A stretch of DNA of 27,331 nt from DASVWH01 sp036389715 (GCA_036389715.1 DASVWH010000209.1:1-27331), one strand, 5' to 3'; shown: positions 17,932 to 25,382, numbered from the stretch's first letter. The notes: a model not told the origin generated them from the letters alone. Program-made: numbers and translations.

Positions 17932-18396
17932 ATGAAAAGTGAAGAGATCAACCGCGAGGCTCTCATCGCGGCGGTCGAGACGGAGTTGCCGGAGGTCGAG
18001 CATTTTCTGGACCTGCGGACGGGCGAGGTGCTGACCATCGTCGGGCCGGTCTGGTCCAGGGAGCGTGACGAGGATGCGCTCGACGCGATTGCGCGCGATA
18101 ACAGGGAACTGGCGCGGCAGGTGCGGGCGGAGCCGGAGCGTTACGAGCTTGTCCCGGGCATCACTCCCGAGGCCGGTTTTCGCTGGATGCAGGAGTTCGC
18201 CTCGACGGTCGCCGATGAAGGGCTGCGCGGGAGACTGCAAGCGGCGCTGGGCGAATGCAGCGACGATTGCTTTCAATCCTTCCGCAGCCGCCTGCTCGAC
18301 GCCCCGGAAGCGGAGCGCGAGCGCTGGTTCGCCTTCCGCAACGAAAAGCTCAACGAGTTTATAGATTCATGGCTCGAAGGAAGAGGAGAGATTTAG
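17932..18396 (+). CDS. UPF0158 family protein
   Basis: A 154-residue protein of the UPF0158 family, function unknown. Family features are an N-terminal helix with an ELPEVEHFLDLRTGEVL segment (about 15-33), acidic middle helices, a PERYELVPGI segment, and the end SWLEGRGEI. FQSFRSRLLDAPEAERERWF (about 115-134) matches the family's RF-xxx-W region. The ATG at 17932 is chosen because upstream in-frame codons are not family-like and GGAGGG lies 14 bases upstream. It is probably cytoplasmic. An AT-rich hairpin follows the stop codon. Confidence 0.8.
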   Translation: MKSEEINREALIAAVETELPEVEHFLDLRTGEVLTIVGPVWSRERDEDALDAIARDNRELARQVRAEPERYELVPGITPEAGFRWMQEFASTVADEGLRGRLQAALGECSDDCFQSFRSRLLDAPEAERERWFAFRNEKLNEFIDSWLEGRGEI

Positions 18397-18397
18397 T

Positions 18398-18413
18398 CAT
18401 TGCTTCATTGCTT
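18398..18413 (+). repeat. Tandem 8-base repeat (CATTGCTT) x2
   Basis: Two exact copies lie directly after the stop codon of the UPF0158 gene, at the start of a 113-base AT-rich gap between convergent genes. No function is evident. Confidence 0.5.
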
Positions 18414-18432
18414 TATTTAGCCATTCATTCGT

Positions 18433-18459
18433 TTAATCATTTAGCAGTTCAATGATTAA
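18433..18459. terminator. AT-rich hairpin between convergent genes
   Basis: TTAATCATT (18433-18441) and AATGATTAA (18451-18459) pair perfectly around a 9-base loop. It lies between the 3' ends of the UPF0158 gene and the leftward 76-residue protein. The stem is A/T only and no T-run follows, so it is a weak terminator candidate. Confidence 0.35.
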
Positions 18460-18509
18460 CTCGGCAGCTCAATGAATCAATTCTTAAATTCTCTCCGCCT
18501 GACTGCGCT

Positions 18510-18740
18510 TTAGCTGGCGGGGACCGAGTTATGGTCTATGATTTCCATGATGGAGGCGAAGGCTATCTTGATGATCTCGCCGTCGGCGCGTTCCATCTTG
18601 ACGCTGGGCTTCGTCAGCGCCTGCGTCGTTTTCATGCTGCGGACGATGCCGCGGATACGATTGCCGTCATCCGTGATAATCTCTACGTTATCCTTGCCGT
18701 AGAGTGGACGGAGCGCCGCGAGGGCTTTGGTTACTTCCAC
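18510..18740 (-). CDS. Small Sm-fold-like hypothetical protein (76 aa)
   Basis: A 76-residue cytoplasmic protein beginning at GTG. After a short helix (1-15) it shows five beta-strand-like segments (VEIITDD, RIRGIVRSM, SVKMERA, EIIKIAF and IMEIID), with a DGNRIRG turn at about 25-31. This pattern resembles a small SH3-like barrel of the LSm/Hfq type, where a helix precedes strands and a G-N-x-x-x-G turn. No Hfq signature such as YKHA is present, so this is a fold-level guess only. No good ribosome site precedes the GTG. It could also be a DNA- or protein-binding barrel. Confidence 0.6.
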   Translation of the reverse strand: MEVTKALAALRPLYGKDNVEIITDDGNRIRGIVRSMKTTQALTKPSVKMERADGEIIKIAFASIMEIIDHNSVPAS

Positions 18741-19084
18741 TGTTGACCACGCTTTCTTTCGTTATGGCGAGATTCCTGCGAGGCAGGCAACAAATCTTCG
18801 CCGGGGCTTAATTTAGCTTGATGCAAAATCGGTGCGTGACGAAATTGATGTTTTTAAAGGGCGTGCCGTTGCCTCTCCGACCGGATTTAAGCCTGCGGCC
18901 CGGGCTCCCCGGCATTCCCCCGCCGCGTTAAGTGTGTCTGCGGACACTATACCGCCTGGCGCGCCCTGACGGGAAGTTCAAGGGGCTCGTAACAAGATGC
19001 AACTGCGGTCGGCCGGTTGTCGTATAGCCACACGGAGCATAATTAATCTCGCGTGATTCCACGCAGAAATGATAAAATTTCACC
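18741..19084. other. Divergent intergenic region
   Basis: These 344 bases separate two divergent genes and contain no gene I can support. They hold a small hairpin GTGTC-TGCG-GACAC (18934-18947) followed by CTATACC, and a -10 element at 19073-19078 for the PDZ gene. No tRNA or attachment site was recognised. The promoter of the leftward gene could not be assigned. Confidence 0.5.
19073..19078 (+). promoter_or_regulatory. -10 element of a probably leaderless transcript
   Basis: TAAAAT ends 6 bases before the ATG at 19085, with no Shine-Dalgarno sequence between. It is a 5 of 6 match to TATAAT. Confidence 0.5.
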
Positions 19085-20125
19085 ATGTCGAATGAGCCGC
19101 AAAATGAACGCCGCCGGGGCAGCGCCCAGGATGAGCAGCCTGCCCATCCCTGTCTGAGCTGCGGAACGATGATGCCGCGTGAGCTGCGTTTCTGTCGCGC
19201 CTGCGGCGCACGGCTGGGCGAGGGCGTCGAAGAGTACACGGAGACGGTGCGTTTCCAGAATATGCCGGGCACAGGCGAGGCCAGGAAAGCGACCGCCGCG
19301 AATAATCCGGCGACCGCCGCGAACCTCAAAGGCTGGGACACGATGGCCCCGCGCGCCCCGCTCCAGTCGCTCGGAGGTGTTTCGTCCGGGCGCGGCGGGT
19401 GGAAGATAGCGCGTACCTGCAAACGCATGCCGCGCTGGGCCATCTGGGCGCTCATCCCGATCATCATCGCCTCCATGACGGGCAGCTTCTTCTCGAACTC
19501 GACCTTGCGCAATCGTGGCCGGACGAAGGCCAGCGCCAGCGTCAACGCTTCATTTATCGGCGCGCGTTATAAGACTGCGGACGGCGGCGCGTTCGTCGAA
19601 ACGGTGACGCCGCCCGGCTCGGCCGCAGACAAGGCCGGACTGATCGGCGGCGACATCATCACCAGCTTTGACGGCCAGCCGATTAAGAGCGAGAGCGATT
19701 TGACCAACCTGCTCGCCCGGACGCCCTACGGCAAGACGGTTGACATCGCCTTTATCCGCGACGGCGAGACCAAAACGACGAGGATGACGACGATCTCGGA
19801 GAAAGAGAACGACAGGCTGGAGGAAGCCTTCGACAACCGCCCGGAAGGAAAGGGCTTTCTGGGTATTGACGACATTGATCGCGTGCAGGTTCCCGGACAG
19901 AATATCTACGGCGTGCGGATAGAGGTCGTGAAGAACCGTCCGGCCTATCTGGCGGGCCTGCGCGGCGGAGACATCATTATCGAGTTCAACGGTACTCCTA
20001 TCCGCACGCCCGGAGAGTTGAGCCTGCGCATTGATCGCGCGTTCCCGCAGAGCGAGGCCAAGGTGGTCTTGATGCGCGGCAACGATCGCCTGGAAATCCT
20101 CGTCAAGATGGGTGAAGACGATTAA
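19085..20125 (+). CDS. Zinc ribbon, single TM and two PDZ domains
   Basis: A 346-residue membrane protein. The N-terminus (about 22-42) is a zinc ribbon with Cys 23, 26, 37 and 40 (CLSC and CRAC). A flexible linker leads to a membrane helix at about 117-134 (WAIWALIPIIIASMTG). Two PDZ domains follow outside: PDZ1 about 153-240 (AGLIGGDIITSFDG) and PDZ2 about 255-343 (AGLRGGDIIIEFNG). No trypsin-like or other protease domain is present, so it is not a DegP/DegS enzyme; it could be a scaffold or sensor binding C-terminal peptides. No Shine-Dalgarno sequence; a -10 hexamer ends 6 bases before the ATG. It is convergent with the gene at 20141. Confidence 0.85.
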   Translation: MSNEPQNERRRGSAQDEQPAHPCLSCGTMMPRELRFCRACGARLGEGVEEYTETVRFQNMPGTGEARKATAANNPATAANLKGWDTMAPRAPLQSLGGVSSGRGGWKIARTCKRMPRWAIWALIPIIIASMTGSFFSNSTLRNRGRTKASASVNASFIGARYKTADGGAFVETVTPPGSAADKAGLIGGDIITSFDGQPIKSESDLTNLLARTPYGKTVDIAFIRDGETKTTRMTTISEKENDRLEEAFDNRPEGKGFLGIDDIDRVQVPGQNIYGVRIEVVKNRPAYLAGLRGGDIIIEFNGTPIRTPGELSLRIDRAFPQSEAKVVLMRGNDRLEILVKMGEDD

Positions 20126-20140
20126 AGGCGCGGCGCGTAA

Positions 20141-20476
20141 TCAGCGTCGCGTCGCATATTCGCGCAGGCGCGCTTCCATCTCCTGCCTGACCTCTTCACG
20201 GTCCTCTTCGGCTTCGTCCGGCTCGAAAGTCTCAAACAAAGCGTAGGGCGATTCTGCTGCGAGGCGCAGTTCCCAGGCTTCGCGCCCGGACTGCGACGCG
20301 CGCGCAAACCAGAGAGCATCCACCTCTGCTTCCCGGACGGCTGCGGCTGCGAACACGGAGCCTGCGTCCTGGCCCAGTCCGGCGCTAGTTTCCGGGCGCA
20401 GCAGGACGCGCTCCAGCCGCCAGCCGTGTCTCATGTAGGTGGCGATGATTTCGCTGAATTGCTTGAGTTGATTCAC
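20141..20476 (-). CDS. Small acidic hypothetical protein (111 aa)
   Basis: A 111-residue protein of unknown family starting at GTG (20476). An in-frame TTG at 20521 would add 15 residues lacking support. The start region MNQLKQFSEIIATYMRHGW-like pattern with RLERVLLRPET suggests a helix followed by a strand. The C-terminal third is strongly acidic and helical (EPDEAEEDREEVRQEMEARL). No signal peptide or membrane helix. AAGGAAAAG lies upstream of the GTG but is also one arm of a hairpin (20484-20503). It is convergent with the PDZ protein. Confidence 0.55.
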   Translation of the reverse strand: MNQLKQFSEIIATYMRHGWRLERVLLRPETSAGLGQDAGSVFAAAAVREAEVDALWFARASQSGREAWELRLAAESPYALFETFEPDEAEEDREEVRQEMEARLREYATRR

Positions 20477-20483
20477 CCCGACG

Positions 20484-20503
20484 CTTTTCCTTCTGAGGAA
20501 AAG
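20484..20503 (-). promoter_or_regulatory. Hairpin covering the possible ribosome site of the 111-aa gene
   Basis: CTTTTCC (20484-20490) and GGAAAAG (20497-20503) pair perfectly around a 6-base loop. On the minus-strand RNA one arm is GGAAAAG, just 7 bases before the GTG. If this stretch is the ribosome site, folding would hide it. Confidence 0.35.
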
Positions 20504-20617
20504 GAAGGCCAGCCGTCTCAACGATTGAACCGGCCAGCCCGTTGCTCATTGCTCGCCAAAGCGACGCCGCACGGAACTCTGCCCGAAGCAGCAATTAGGC
20601 GCGGCGACAGAGAGCGC

Positions 20618-21208
20618 TCAGTGAGTGTTGCTGTTGCCGGAATTGGCGCCTTCTTCGTCATCGTCATCGGCGTCGGCTTTGCCCCTGGGCGTAGCGGCGT
20701 CATCGCCTCTTTCATTGGGGGCAAATTTCCACCCGCCGCCCTCTTTGACGAGGTAGGCTTTCTCCCAGGTCCCCTTGGCGTTCTTGTATTCCACCGTGGC
20801 CTTATCGCCGTTGATAGTTTCGCCGCGGACTTCGAGGGTCGGGGGCAGCGGGTCGCTGGGATTTTCGAGCAGCATCGCGAGCGTCTCGTTGACAGACTTA
20901 TTCTGCGACTTGGCCGCGTCTTCCACGAATTTCAGGGCCCCGCTGGAAAGGGTTTTCTTGAATGCCTCGTAATCCTTCCGTTTGGCCGTCTCGTAAGCGG
21001 CCGAATAGGCTGCCGTCGGGGTCGAGAAGGTGGAAGCGGAAGAGGATGAAGAGCTCGCGTTCGATGATGAATTGGTGTTATTCGCGTTAGCCGTGTTGGA
21101 GGCCGTGTTACCGTTGTTGGAATTGCCGTTAGTGTTGGTCGTGCCCTTGCAGCCTGCGACCGAGACGGCCGCCGCCAGGACCAGCACAAGCAGGTTGATT
21201 CGTTTCAT
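20618..21208 (-). CDS. Lipoprotein with Asn/Ser-rich linker and acidic tail
   Basis: A 196-residue lipoprotein. The start at 21208 is chosen because it begins a clean lipoprotein signal (MKRINLLVLVLAAAV, lipobox VAGC, C20) and GAGGAG lies upstream; the longer upstream extension is not signal-like. A linker of mainly Asn, Thr and Ser (about 24-60) joins the anchor to a folded domain (about 60-175). That domain has the pattern AYETAKRKDYEAFKKTLS, a helix, then strand segments GDKATVEYKN and WEKAYLVKEGGGWKF; this resembles DUF4878/NTF2-like lipoproteins. The tail is acidic and ends GNSNTH. It is a paralogue of the gene at 21471-22004. Envelope location inferred; function unknown. Confidence 0.8.
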   Translation of the reverse strand: MKRINLLVLVLAAAVSVAGCKGTTNTNGNSNNGNTASNTANANNTNSSSNASSSSSSASTFSTPTAAYSAAYETAKRKDYEAFKKTLSSGALKFVEDAAKSQNKSVNETLAMLLENPSDPLPPTLEVRGETINGDKATVEYKNAKGTWEKAYLVKEGGGWKFAPNERGDDAATPRGKADADDDDEEGANSGNSNTH

Positions 21209-21353
21209 TTTCGTCTCTGACTCCTCGTAAAGTGTGAATTTAACTTGAACGCCGGGCGAGCGCGCCGCGCCCTCTGCCTCTTGGCCGGGACGGCTTGACA
21301 GGGACTTTCGCTCCGGGCCGCGCGCGCGATTATGAAGCGCCCGCAAGGTGAAA

Positions 21354-21383
21354 GCCAGCCGCCCCTCCGAGGCGACGGCTGGC
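21354..21383 (-). terminator. Hairpin downstream of the first lipoprotein gene
   Basis: GCCAGCCG (21354-21361) and CGGCTGGC (21376-21383) pair perfectly. On the minus strand the stem is followed by TTTCACC. It lies 88 bases past the stop of the gene at 21471, before the second lipoprotein gene, and may end the upstream transcript. Confidence 0.45.
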
Positions 21384-21470
21384 CCTTCTGAAATTAACAG
21401 CAGTCCGGCTTTGAGAGCGTCCGAGCTTGCTCGCCCCAGGCTCTCCAGGCCGCTGGCTGCTCCTGCAAGT

Positions 21471-22004
21471 TTAGTGATTGCTGTTGCCGTTGTGCCCTTC
21501 ATCATCGTCGGAGGATGAAGAGTTATTATTCGACATCGGGGGCGTGCTCGGCGCAGGGCCGGATGAGGAACCCGAGCTCGACGACGACGAATTGTTCATC
21601 GCATTGCCGATGGCTTTGTCGAGCGCGATCTTCCACTGCCCGTCCTCTTTAACGAAGGGAATCGCTTCCCAAGCGCCCTTCTCGTCCTTCACTTCGAGCG
21701 TCGCCGTATCGCCCGTAATCTTCTCGTTACGCGACTCGAAATTGGCGGGCATGTTGGAGTTGCTCGGCTGCTTGAGGGCTTCGTCGAGGGTCTTGTTCTG
21801 CATCTTGGCAAAGCCTTCGAGCATCGTCAGCGAACCCTTGGAGAGCGCCTTCTTGATGCCTTCCACGTCTTTGGCCCTGGCCGCGTCGGCGAAGGCTTTG
21901 GCGGTTGCCGTCGGCGATGAGCCGGCCCCCTTGTTGCATCCTGCCGCCGCCAGTGCGAGGCTCATCAGCGCGATCATCAACGCGGCTGTCCGTCGTGTCT
22001 TCAT
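21471..22004 (-). CDS. DUF4878-like lipoprotein with Ser/Asp-rich tail
   Basis: A 177-residue lipoprotein starting at the ATG at 22004, with AAGGAG 9 bases upstream. The signal (MKTRRTAALMIALMSLALAA) ends in the lipobox AAGC (C23). The folded part (about 27-125) has FADAARAKDVEGIKKALSKG, a central helix, GDTATLEVKDEKGAWEAIPF and a final KEDGQWKIALDKA, the helix-plus-sheet pattern of DUF4878/NTF2-like lipoproteins. A low-complexity Ser/Asn/Pro tail then leads to an acidic run and GNSNH. It is a clear paralogue of the next gene downstream (20618-21208), whose low-complexity stretch is at the other end of the domain. A TATACT -10-like box lies at 22123-22128. Confidence 0.85.
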   Translation of the reverse strand: MKTRRTAALMIALMSLALAAAGCNKGAGSSPTATAKAFADAARAKDVEGIKKALSKGSLTMLEGFAKMQNKTLDEALKQPSNSNMPANFESRNEKITGDTATLEVKDEKGAWEAIPFVKEDGQWKIALDKAIGNAMNNSSSSSSGSSSGPAPSTPPMSNNNSSSSDDDEGHNGNSNH

Positions 22005-22373
22005 TTGATAGGTCTCCTTCGGAATGTCTTGTCTCAGGTTGGTGAACTCTGACAGGCCGCGCTTTCCTGCCTTGCGCACGACTCCGCGCCTTCATGGTTC
22101 ACTGAAATTTTAAAAGCGGCGCAGTATACATCATTCAGGCGCGTTTACATAAGTAAGCGGCCCTCGCGCGCCCGGGCCGCGGCCCCCGAAAAGCTGGCGT
22201 GCGGCGACGCACTCCGCGCCGGGCGCTGCCCCTTTGTTGACCGCGCGGCCCGCGGCCAATTATCATCAGACCCGGTCAAGGGAACCCCGGACGACCTGTT
22301 CCCTGTTCCGTGTCGCAGGCGGCGGTTTGCCGACACTCGCCATCAATTTTCCCGTTTCGCTTCAGAGCACTTC
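22005..22373. other. Divergent intergenic region
   Basis: This 369-base gap separates the leftward lipoprotein from the rightward VanY-like gene. It contains a -10-like TATACT on the minus strand at 22123-22128, and a GC-rich inverted repeat GCGGCC/GGCCGC at 22157-22180. No gene or RNA is supported. No Shine-Dalgarno sequence precedes the VanY-like ATG. Confidence 0.5.
22123..22128 (-). promoter_or_regulatory. Candidate -10 box for the lipoprotein gene at 22004
   Basis: The minus strand reads TATACT, a 5 of 6 match to TATAAT, about 115 bases before the ATG. No convincing -35 is seen at 16-18 bases, so the call is tentative. Confidence 0.3.
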
Positions 22374-23471
22374 ATGTTTCTACGAAAGCCTTCCCCCGTT
22401 GAGCCAGAGCCCCGGCGCACGCGCGCCGCCGAGCTTCCCGGGGCTCTCCAGGCCGTTTGCCTGGCGCTCCTGCTCGTCGGCTCCGCGGTCTTGCTCGGCG
22501 GAGGATGCGCGGCGTTCAATAACGAGACCTCCGGGCAGCAGACGCGCCAGCGCAGGGCAGCGGCGCAGCCCGCGCAGGCCGACGCAGGGCAGCCCGGCCG
22601 CCCCGGCATGACAAACAGCACAACTCAAACAGAGATGACCGACCGCAACGTCGCAAAGAAAGATAAGCCCGCGAAAGATAAGGCCGCGCCGGCTCCCTTT
22701 TACCCGGAGCTGGAACAGGCTCTCAAGCGGCGCAAGATGAGCCTCAAGCTGGTCTGCGACGAGAATGATCCGGTCTCGCGTCGCGTTCTGGAAGATTACG
22801 GCGCGATGTTTCTGGCCGCGAGCGGGGTCAGGCCGCCGCCCGTCTGCATGTTTACGAGCGAGGCCGCGGTCCTGGATTTTCAGAACAAGGCGAAATTCAG
22901 CGTGGCCATCGTCGGCGGCGCGCGCATTGAGCTGCAACCGGAGGCGATGAATGCGCTCCAGGCGGCGCGCGAAGAGGCCAGGCGCTCCGGGCTCGACATC
23001 ACGCCGCGCGGCGGCGCGGAGGCCGCACGCCGGGGCTACGAAGACACGCTGCGTTTATGGAACACGCGCTTTCTGCCAGCCCTCTCACACTGGAGCGGGC
23101 TCGGGCGTCTCTCGAAAGAGCAGGTCGCGCGCCTGCGCAGGCTGGCGCTGCGCGACCAGGTCCGCGAGGTGCTCGAACTGGAAAAGAGCGGCATCTTCTT
23201 CAGCAAAGATTTCTCGAAGTCCATCCTCTATTCCATCGCCGCGCCCGGCTCTTCGCAGCACATAGCGATGCTCGCGCTCGATGTCTCGCAGTTCGCGGAC
23301 GCGCGCGTGCGCCGCATCCTGGCCGCACACGGCTGGTTTCAGACGGTCAAAAGCGATCTTCCGCACTTCACCTATCTCGGCCTGGACGAGAAGGATTTGC
23401 CCGCGCGCGGGCTGCGTCCCGTCAAGAGCGGCGAGCAACTGTTCTGGATTCCGAATGTGACGGGCGATTGA
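22374..23471 (+). CDS. VanY-like (peptidase M15) lipoprotein, possible D,D-carboxypeptidase
   Basis: A 365-residue protein with a hydrophobic segment (about 24-45) and a lipobox-like GGGC (C45), so probably lipid-anchored. A Lys/Ala/Pro linker (about 55-108) leads to the catalytic-type domain. The VanY/M15 zinc motif S-x-H-x6-D is present as S294, H296 and D303, and the second zinc His is H331 in DLPHFTYLG. Two usual residues differ: the Gly after the first His is Met299, and the Glu of the ExxH motif is Asp328. Such enzymes trim the terminal D-Ala of peptidoglycan. The N-terminus before the signal is unusually long (23 residues) and no Shine-Dalgarno sequence is visible, so the start is uncertain. 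A weak hairpin (23470-23496) follows. Confidence 0.7.
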   Translation: MFLRKPSPVEPEPRRTRAAELPGALQAVCLALLLVGSAVLLGGGCAAFNNETSGQQTRQRRAAAQPAQADAGQPGRPGMTNSTTQTEMTDRNVAKKDKPAKDKAAPAPFYPELEQALKRRKMSLKLVCDENDPVSRRVLEDYGAMFLAASGVRPPPVCMFTSEAAVLDFQNKAKFSVAIVGGARIELQPEAMNALQAAREEARRSGLDITPRGGAEAARRGYEDTLRLWNTRFLPALSHWSGLGRLSKEQVARLRRLALRDQVREVLELEKSGIFFSKDFSKSILYSIAAPGSSQHIAMLALDVSQFADARVRRILAAHGWFQTVKSDLPHFTYLGLDEKDLPARGLRPVKSGEQLFWIPNVTGD

Positions 23472-23496
23472 AGGCCGGGCAGGCTACACGGCCTTC
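23470..23496 (+). terminator. Weak hairpin after the VanY-like gene
   Basis: GAAGGCC (23470-23476) and GGCCTTC (23490-23496) pair around a 13-base loop, overlapping the stop codon. No T-run follows, so termination is uncertain. Confidence 0.3.
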
Positions 23497-23549
23497 CAGT
23501 CGCGGCTGCGGTCCGGCCCTGAAGAAATTTTAGAGAGTGAAATCACAGG

Positions 23550-24521
23550 ATGAAACGCTGCCCCAGTTGTAATCGGACGTACACGGATGATTCACTCAAT
23601 TTCTGCCTGGACGACGGGGCCACCCTGCGCCCCCTGAGCGCCGCGTCCGTGCCGAGCCAGGAAGCGACTCTCAGCTTCAGCGATGCGCCGGAGAGCGGCG
23701 GCGGCCCGCCTCCGACCGAGATACTGGACCCCGCTTTAGCGCCGACGGTTCGAGCTTCGAGGCCCGGCCCGACCGTCCCGCAGCAGTCCCCGCGCGTTAC
23801 CAGCAGCGAAAGGCCCTCGCCCGACGCTTACCCCTCGACGGGGCCGAAGCGGCAGAGGACGGGCGTCACGGTCGCGTTGACAGCCATCGCAACCGTGCTG
23901 GTGCTGGCCGTCGCCGGCGTCGGCGCATGGCTGCTGCTGAAGGACAAAAAGGATGCTGACGGCGATACCGTCAGTGTCAACCGCAACGGCCAGACCGGGC
24001 GCGAAGGCGGCAACACGGGCGTCACGCCCGCCAACGACAACAGCGCGCGTCCGAAAGCGTCTCCGAACGTCACGGCGTCCCCGTCAACTCTTCCCGGGCC
24101 GAGCCCCGCGTCCTCTCCGGCAGTTGACCCGGCAGCGGCCCGCAGGGAAGTCCTCAAGGCCCTGGACGGCTGGACCGAGACGATGAGGGAGGGAGACCTG
24201 GACGCGCACATGGCCTACTACGCAGACGTGCTGCACACCTATTACCTGCAAAGCAACTACAGCAAGAGCAAGGTCAGCGCACTGGTGGCCAAGGCTTTCT
24301 CGAAATATTCGAGCTTTGACGTGAAGCTGACGAACATCAACGTCGAGATTGATTCGTCGGGCCAGCACGCCGTCGCCACCTTCGACAAGACTTTCGAGTT
24401 CACCGGAGAGACCTCCTTTTCCGGCTCCGGCCTGAACAGGTTCTGGCTCGAAAAGATCGGCGGCGTCTGGCTCATCACCGGAGAGAAGGACCTGAAAACC
24501 TACTACGTCAACAAAGAATAG
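23550..24521 (+). CDS. Zinc ribbon, single TM and outer NTF2-like domain
   Basis: A 323-residue membrane protein. It begins with a short zinc-ribbon-like motif (C4, C7 and C19; the fourth position is Asp, FCLDDG). A Pro/Ser-rich cytoplasmic linker follows, then a membrane helix at about 106-130. An outer linker rich in Asn, Pro and Ser leads to a C-terminal domain (about 195-323) of NTF2/SnoaL type: helix with LKALDGWTETMREGDLDAHM, then strands with VATFDKTFEF and GVWLITGEKD. The architecture parallels the PDZ protein at 19085. The NTF2-like domain has no catalytic residues I can assign; it may bind a small ligand or another protein. The ATG follows CACAGG. Confidence 0.8.
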   Translation: MKRCPSCNRTYTDDSLNFCLDDGATLRPLSAASVPSQEATLSFSDAPESGGGPPPTEILDPALAPTVRASRPGPTVPQQSPRVTSSERPSPDAYPSTGPKRQRTGVTVALTAIATVLVLAVAGVGAWLLLKDKKDADGDTVSVNRNGQTGREGGNTGVTPANDNSARPKASPNVTASPSTLPGPSPASSPAVDPAAARREVLKALDGWTETMREGDLDAHMAYYADVLHTYYLQSNYSKSKVSALVAKAFSKYSSFDVKLTNINVEIDSSGQHAVATFDKTFEFTGETSFSGSGLNRFWLEKIGGVWLITGEKDLKTYYVNKE

Positions 24522-24596
24522 CGGGTCGAGTTGAGGGCCGACAGTCGGAGCGGCAGGCGCTAGGCTCCGTCAACTCATGAATGCCGACTCGAAGGC

Positions 24597-25382
24597 TTGA
24601 ATCTCGACTCGAACTCTCGAATCCAGACCCTGACGCCGACGCCCGGAGCTGCAAACAAAATCGCCAGGCCGGAATCCAACATCGCAGAGAGCGCCTCCCT
24701 GTTCGTCCGCGAGCTTCGTAAGAGCTTTCGGACCCCCGCGGGCGCGCGCCTCGAAGTGCTGCGGGGCGTTTCGTTTACGGTCGAGGCGGGCCGGATGGTG
24801 GCGATTACCGGGGCGTCGGGCGCGGGCAAATCAACGCTCCTGCACGTCGTCGGCGGGCTCGAAGCGGCCGATAGCGGCGAGCTTAAACTAGGCGATTTCG
24901 ACATCGCAGGGGCGCGCGAGAACTCCAGGCTCGTCCGTTTTCGCAACGCGGAGGTCGGCTTCGTCTTTCAGTCTCATCACCTGCTGCCGGACCTGACGGC
25001 GGTTGAGAACGTCGCGCTGCCGCTCTTCATCGGTCGCGCCGCGCGCCACGAGAGCCTGGAGCGCGCACGCGAAGCGCTCGGGCGCGTCGGACTCGCGGAG
25101 CGCGCGTCTCACGGCACGCGGCAGCTTTCCGGCGGCGAGCAACAGAGAGTCGCCCTGGCGCGCGCCATCGTCAAGCGCCCGCGGCTGCTGCTGGCCGACG
25201 AGCCGACGGGCAACCTGGACGCGGAGGCGGGCGACCGGATGGGCGCGCTGCTGGCCTCCTACTGCCGCGAGCGCGGGGCCGTCCTGCTCATCGCGACACA
25301 TAATCAAAGGCTGGCCCAAGGCTGCGACCGCACGCTGCTCCTGGAGGCAGGAAGGCTGTTTGAAGCGGGCCGCGAGACCTGA
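24597..25382 (+). CDS. ABC transporter ATP-binding protein, LolD/MacB type
   Basis: A 261-residue ABC ATPase of the LolD/MacB class, which power lipoprotein release or macrolide/peptide efflux with FtsX-like permeases. Visible motifs: Walker A GASGAGKST (72-80), Q-loop Q125 (FVFQSHHLLPDLTAVENV, the class signature), ABC signature LSGGEQQRVALARAI (177-191), Walker B LLLADEP (197-203) and switch His235 (ATHN). The TTG at 24597 is the best in-frame start; the ATGs at 24577 and 24581 are in other frames. The first 33 residues are not conserved in type, so the true start may differ. No permease gene is adjacent: upstream is the zinc-ribbon/NTF2 protein, downstream clpC. Confidence 0.88.
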   Translation: MNLDSNSRIQTLTPTPGAANKIARPESNIAESASLFVRELRKSFRTPAGARLEVLRGVSFTVEAGRMVAITGASGAGKSTLLHVVGGLEAADSGELKLGDFDIAGARENSRLVRFRNAEVGFVFQSHHLLPDLTAVENVALPLFIGRAARHESLERAREALGRVGLAERASHGTRQLSGGEQQRVALARAIVKRPRLLLADEPTGNLDAEAGDRMGALLASYCRERGAVLLIATHNQRLAQGCDRTLLLEAGRLFEAGRET

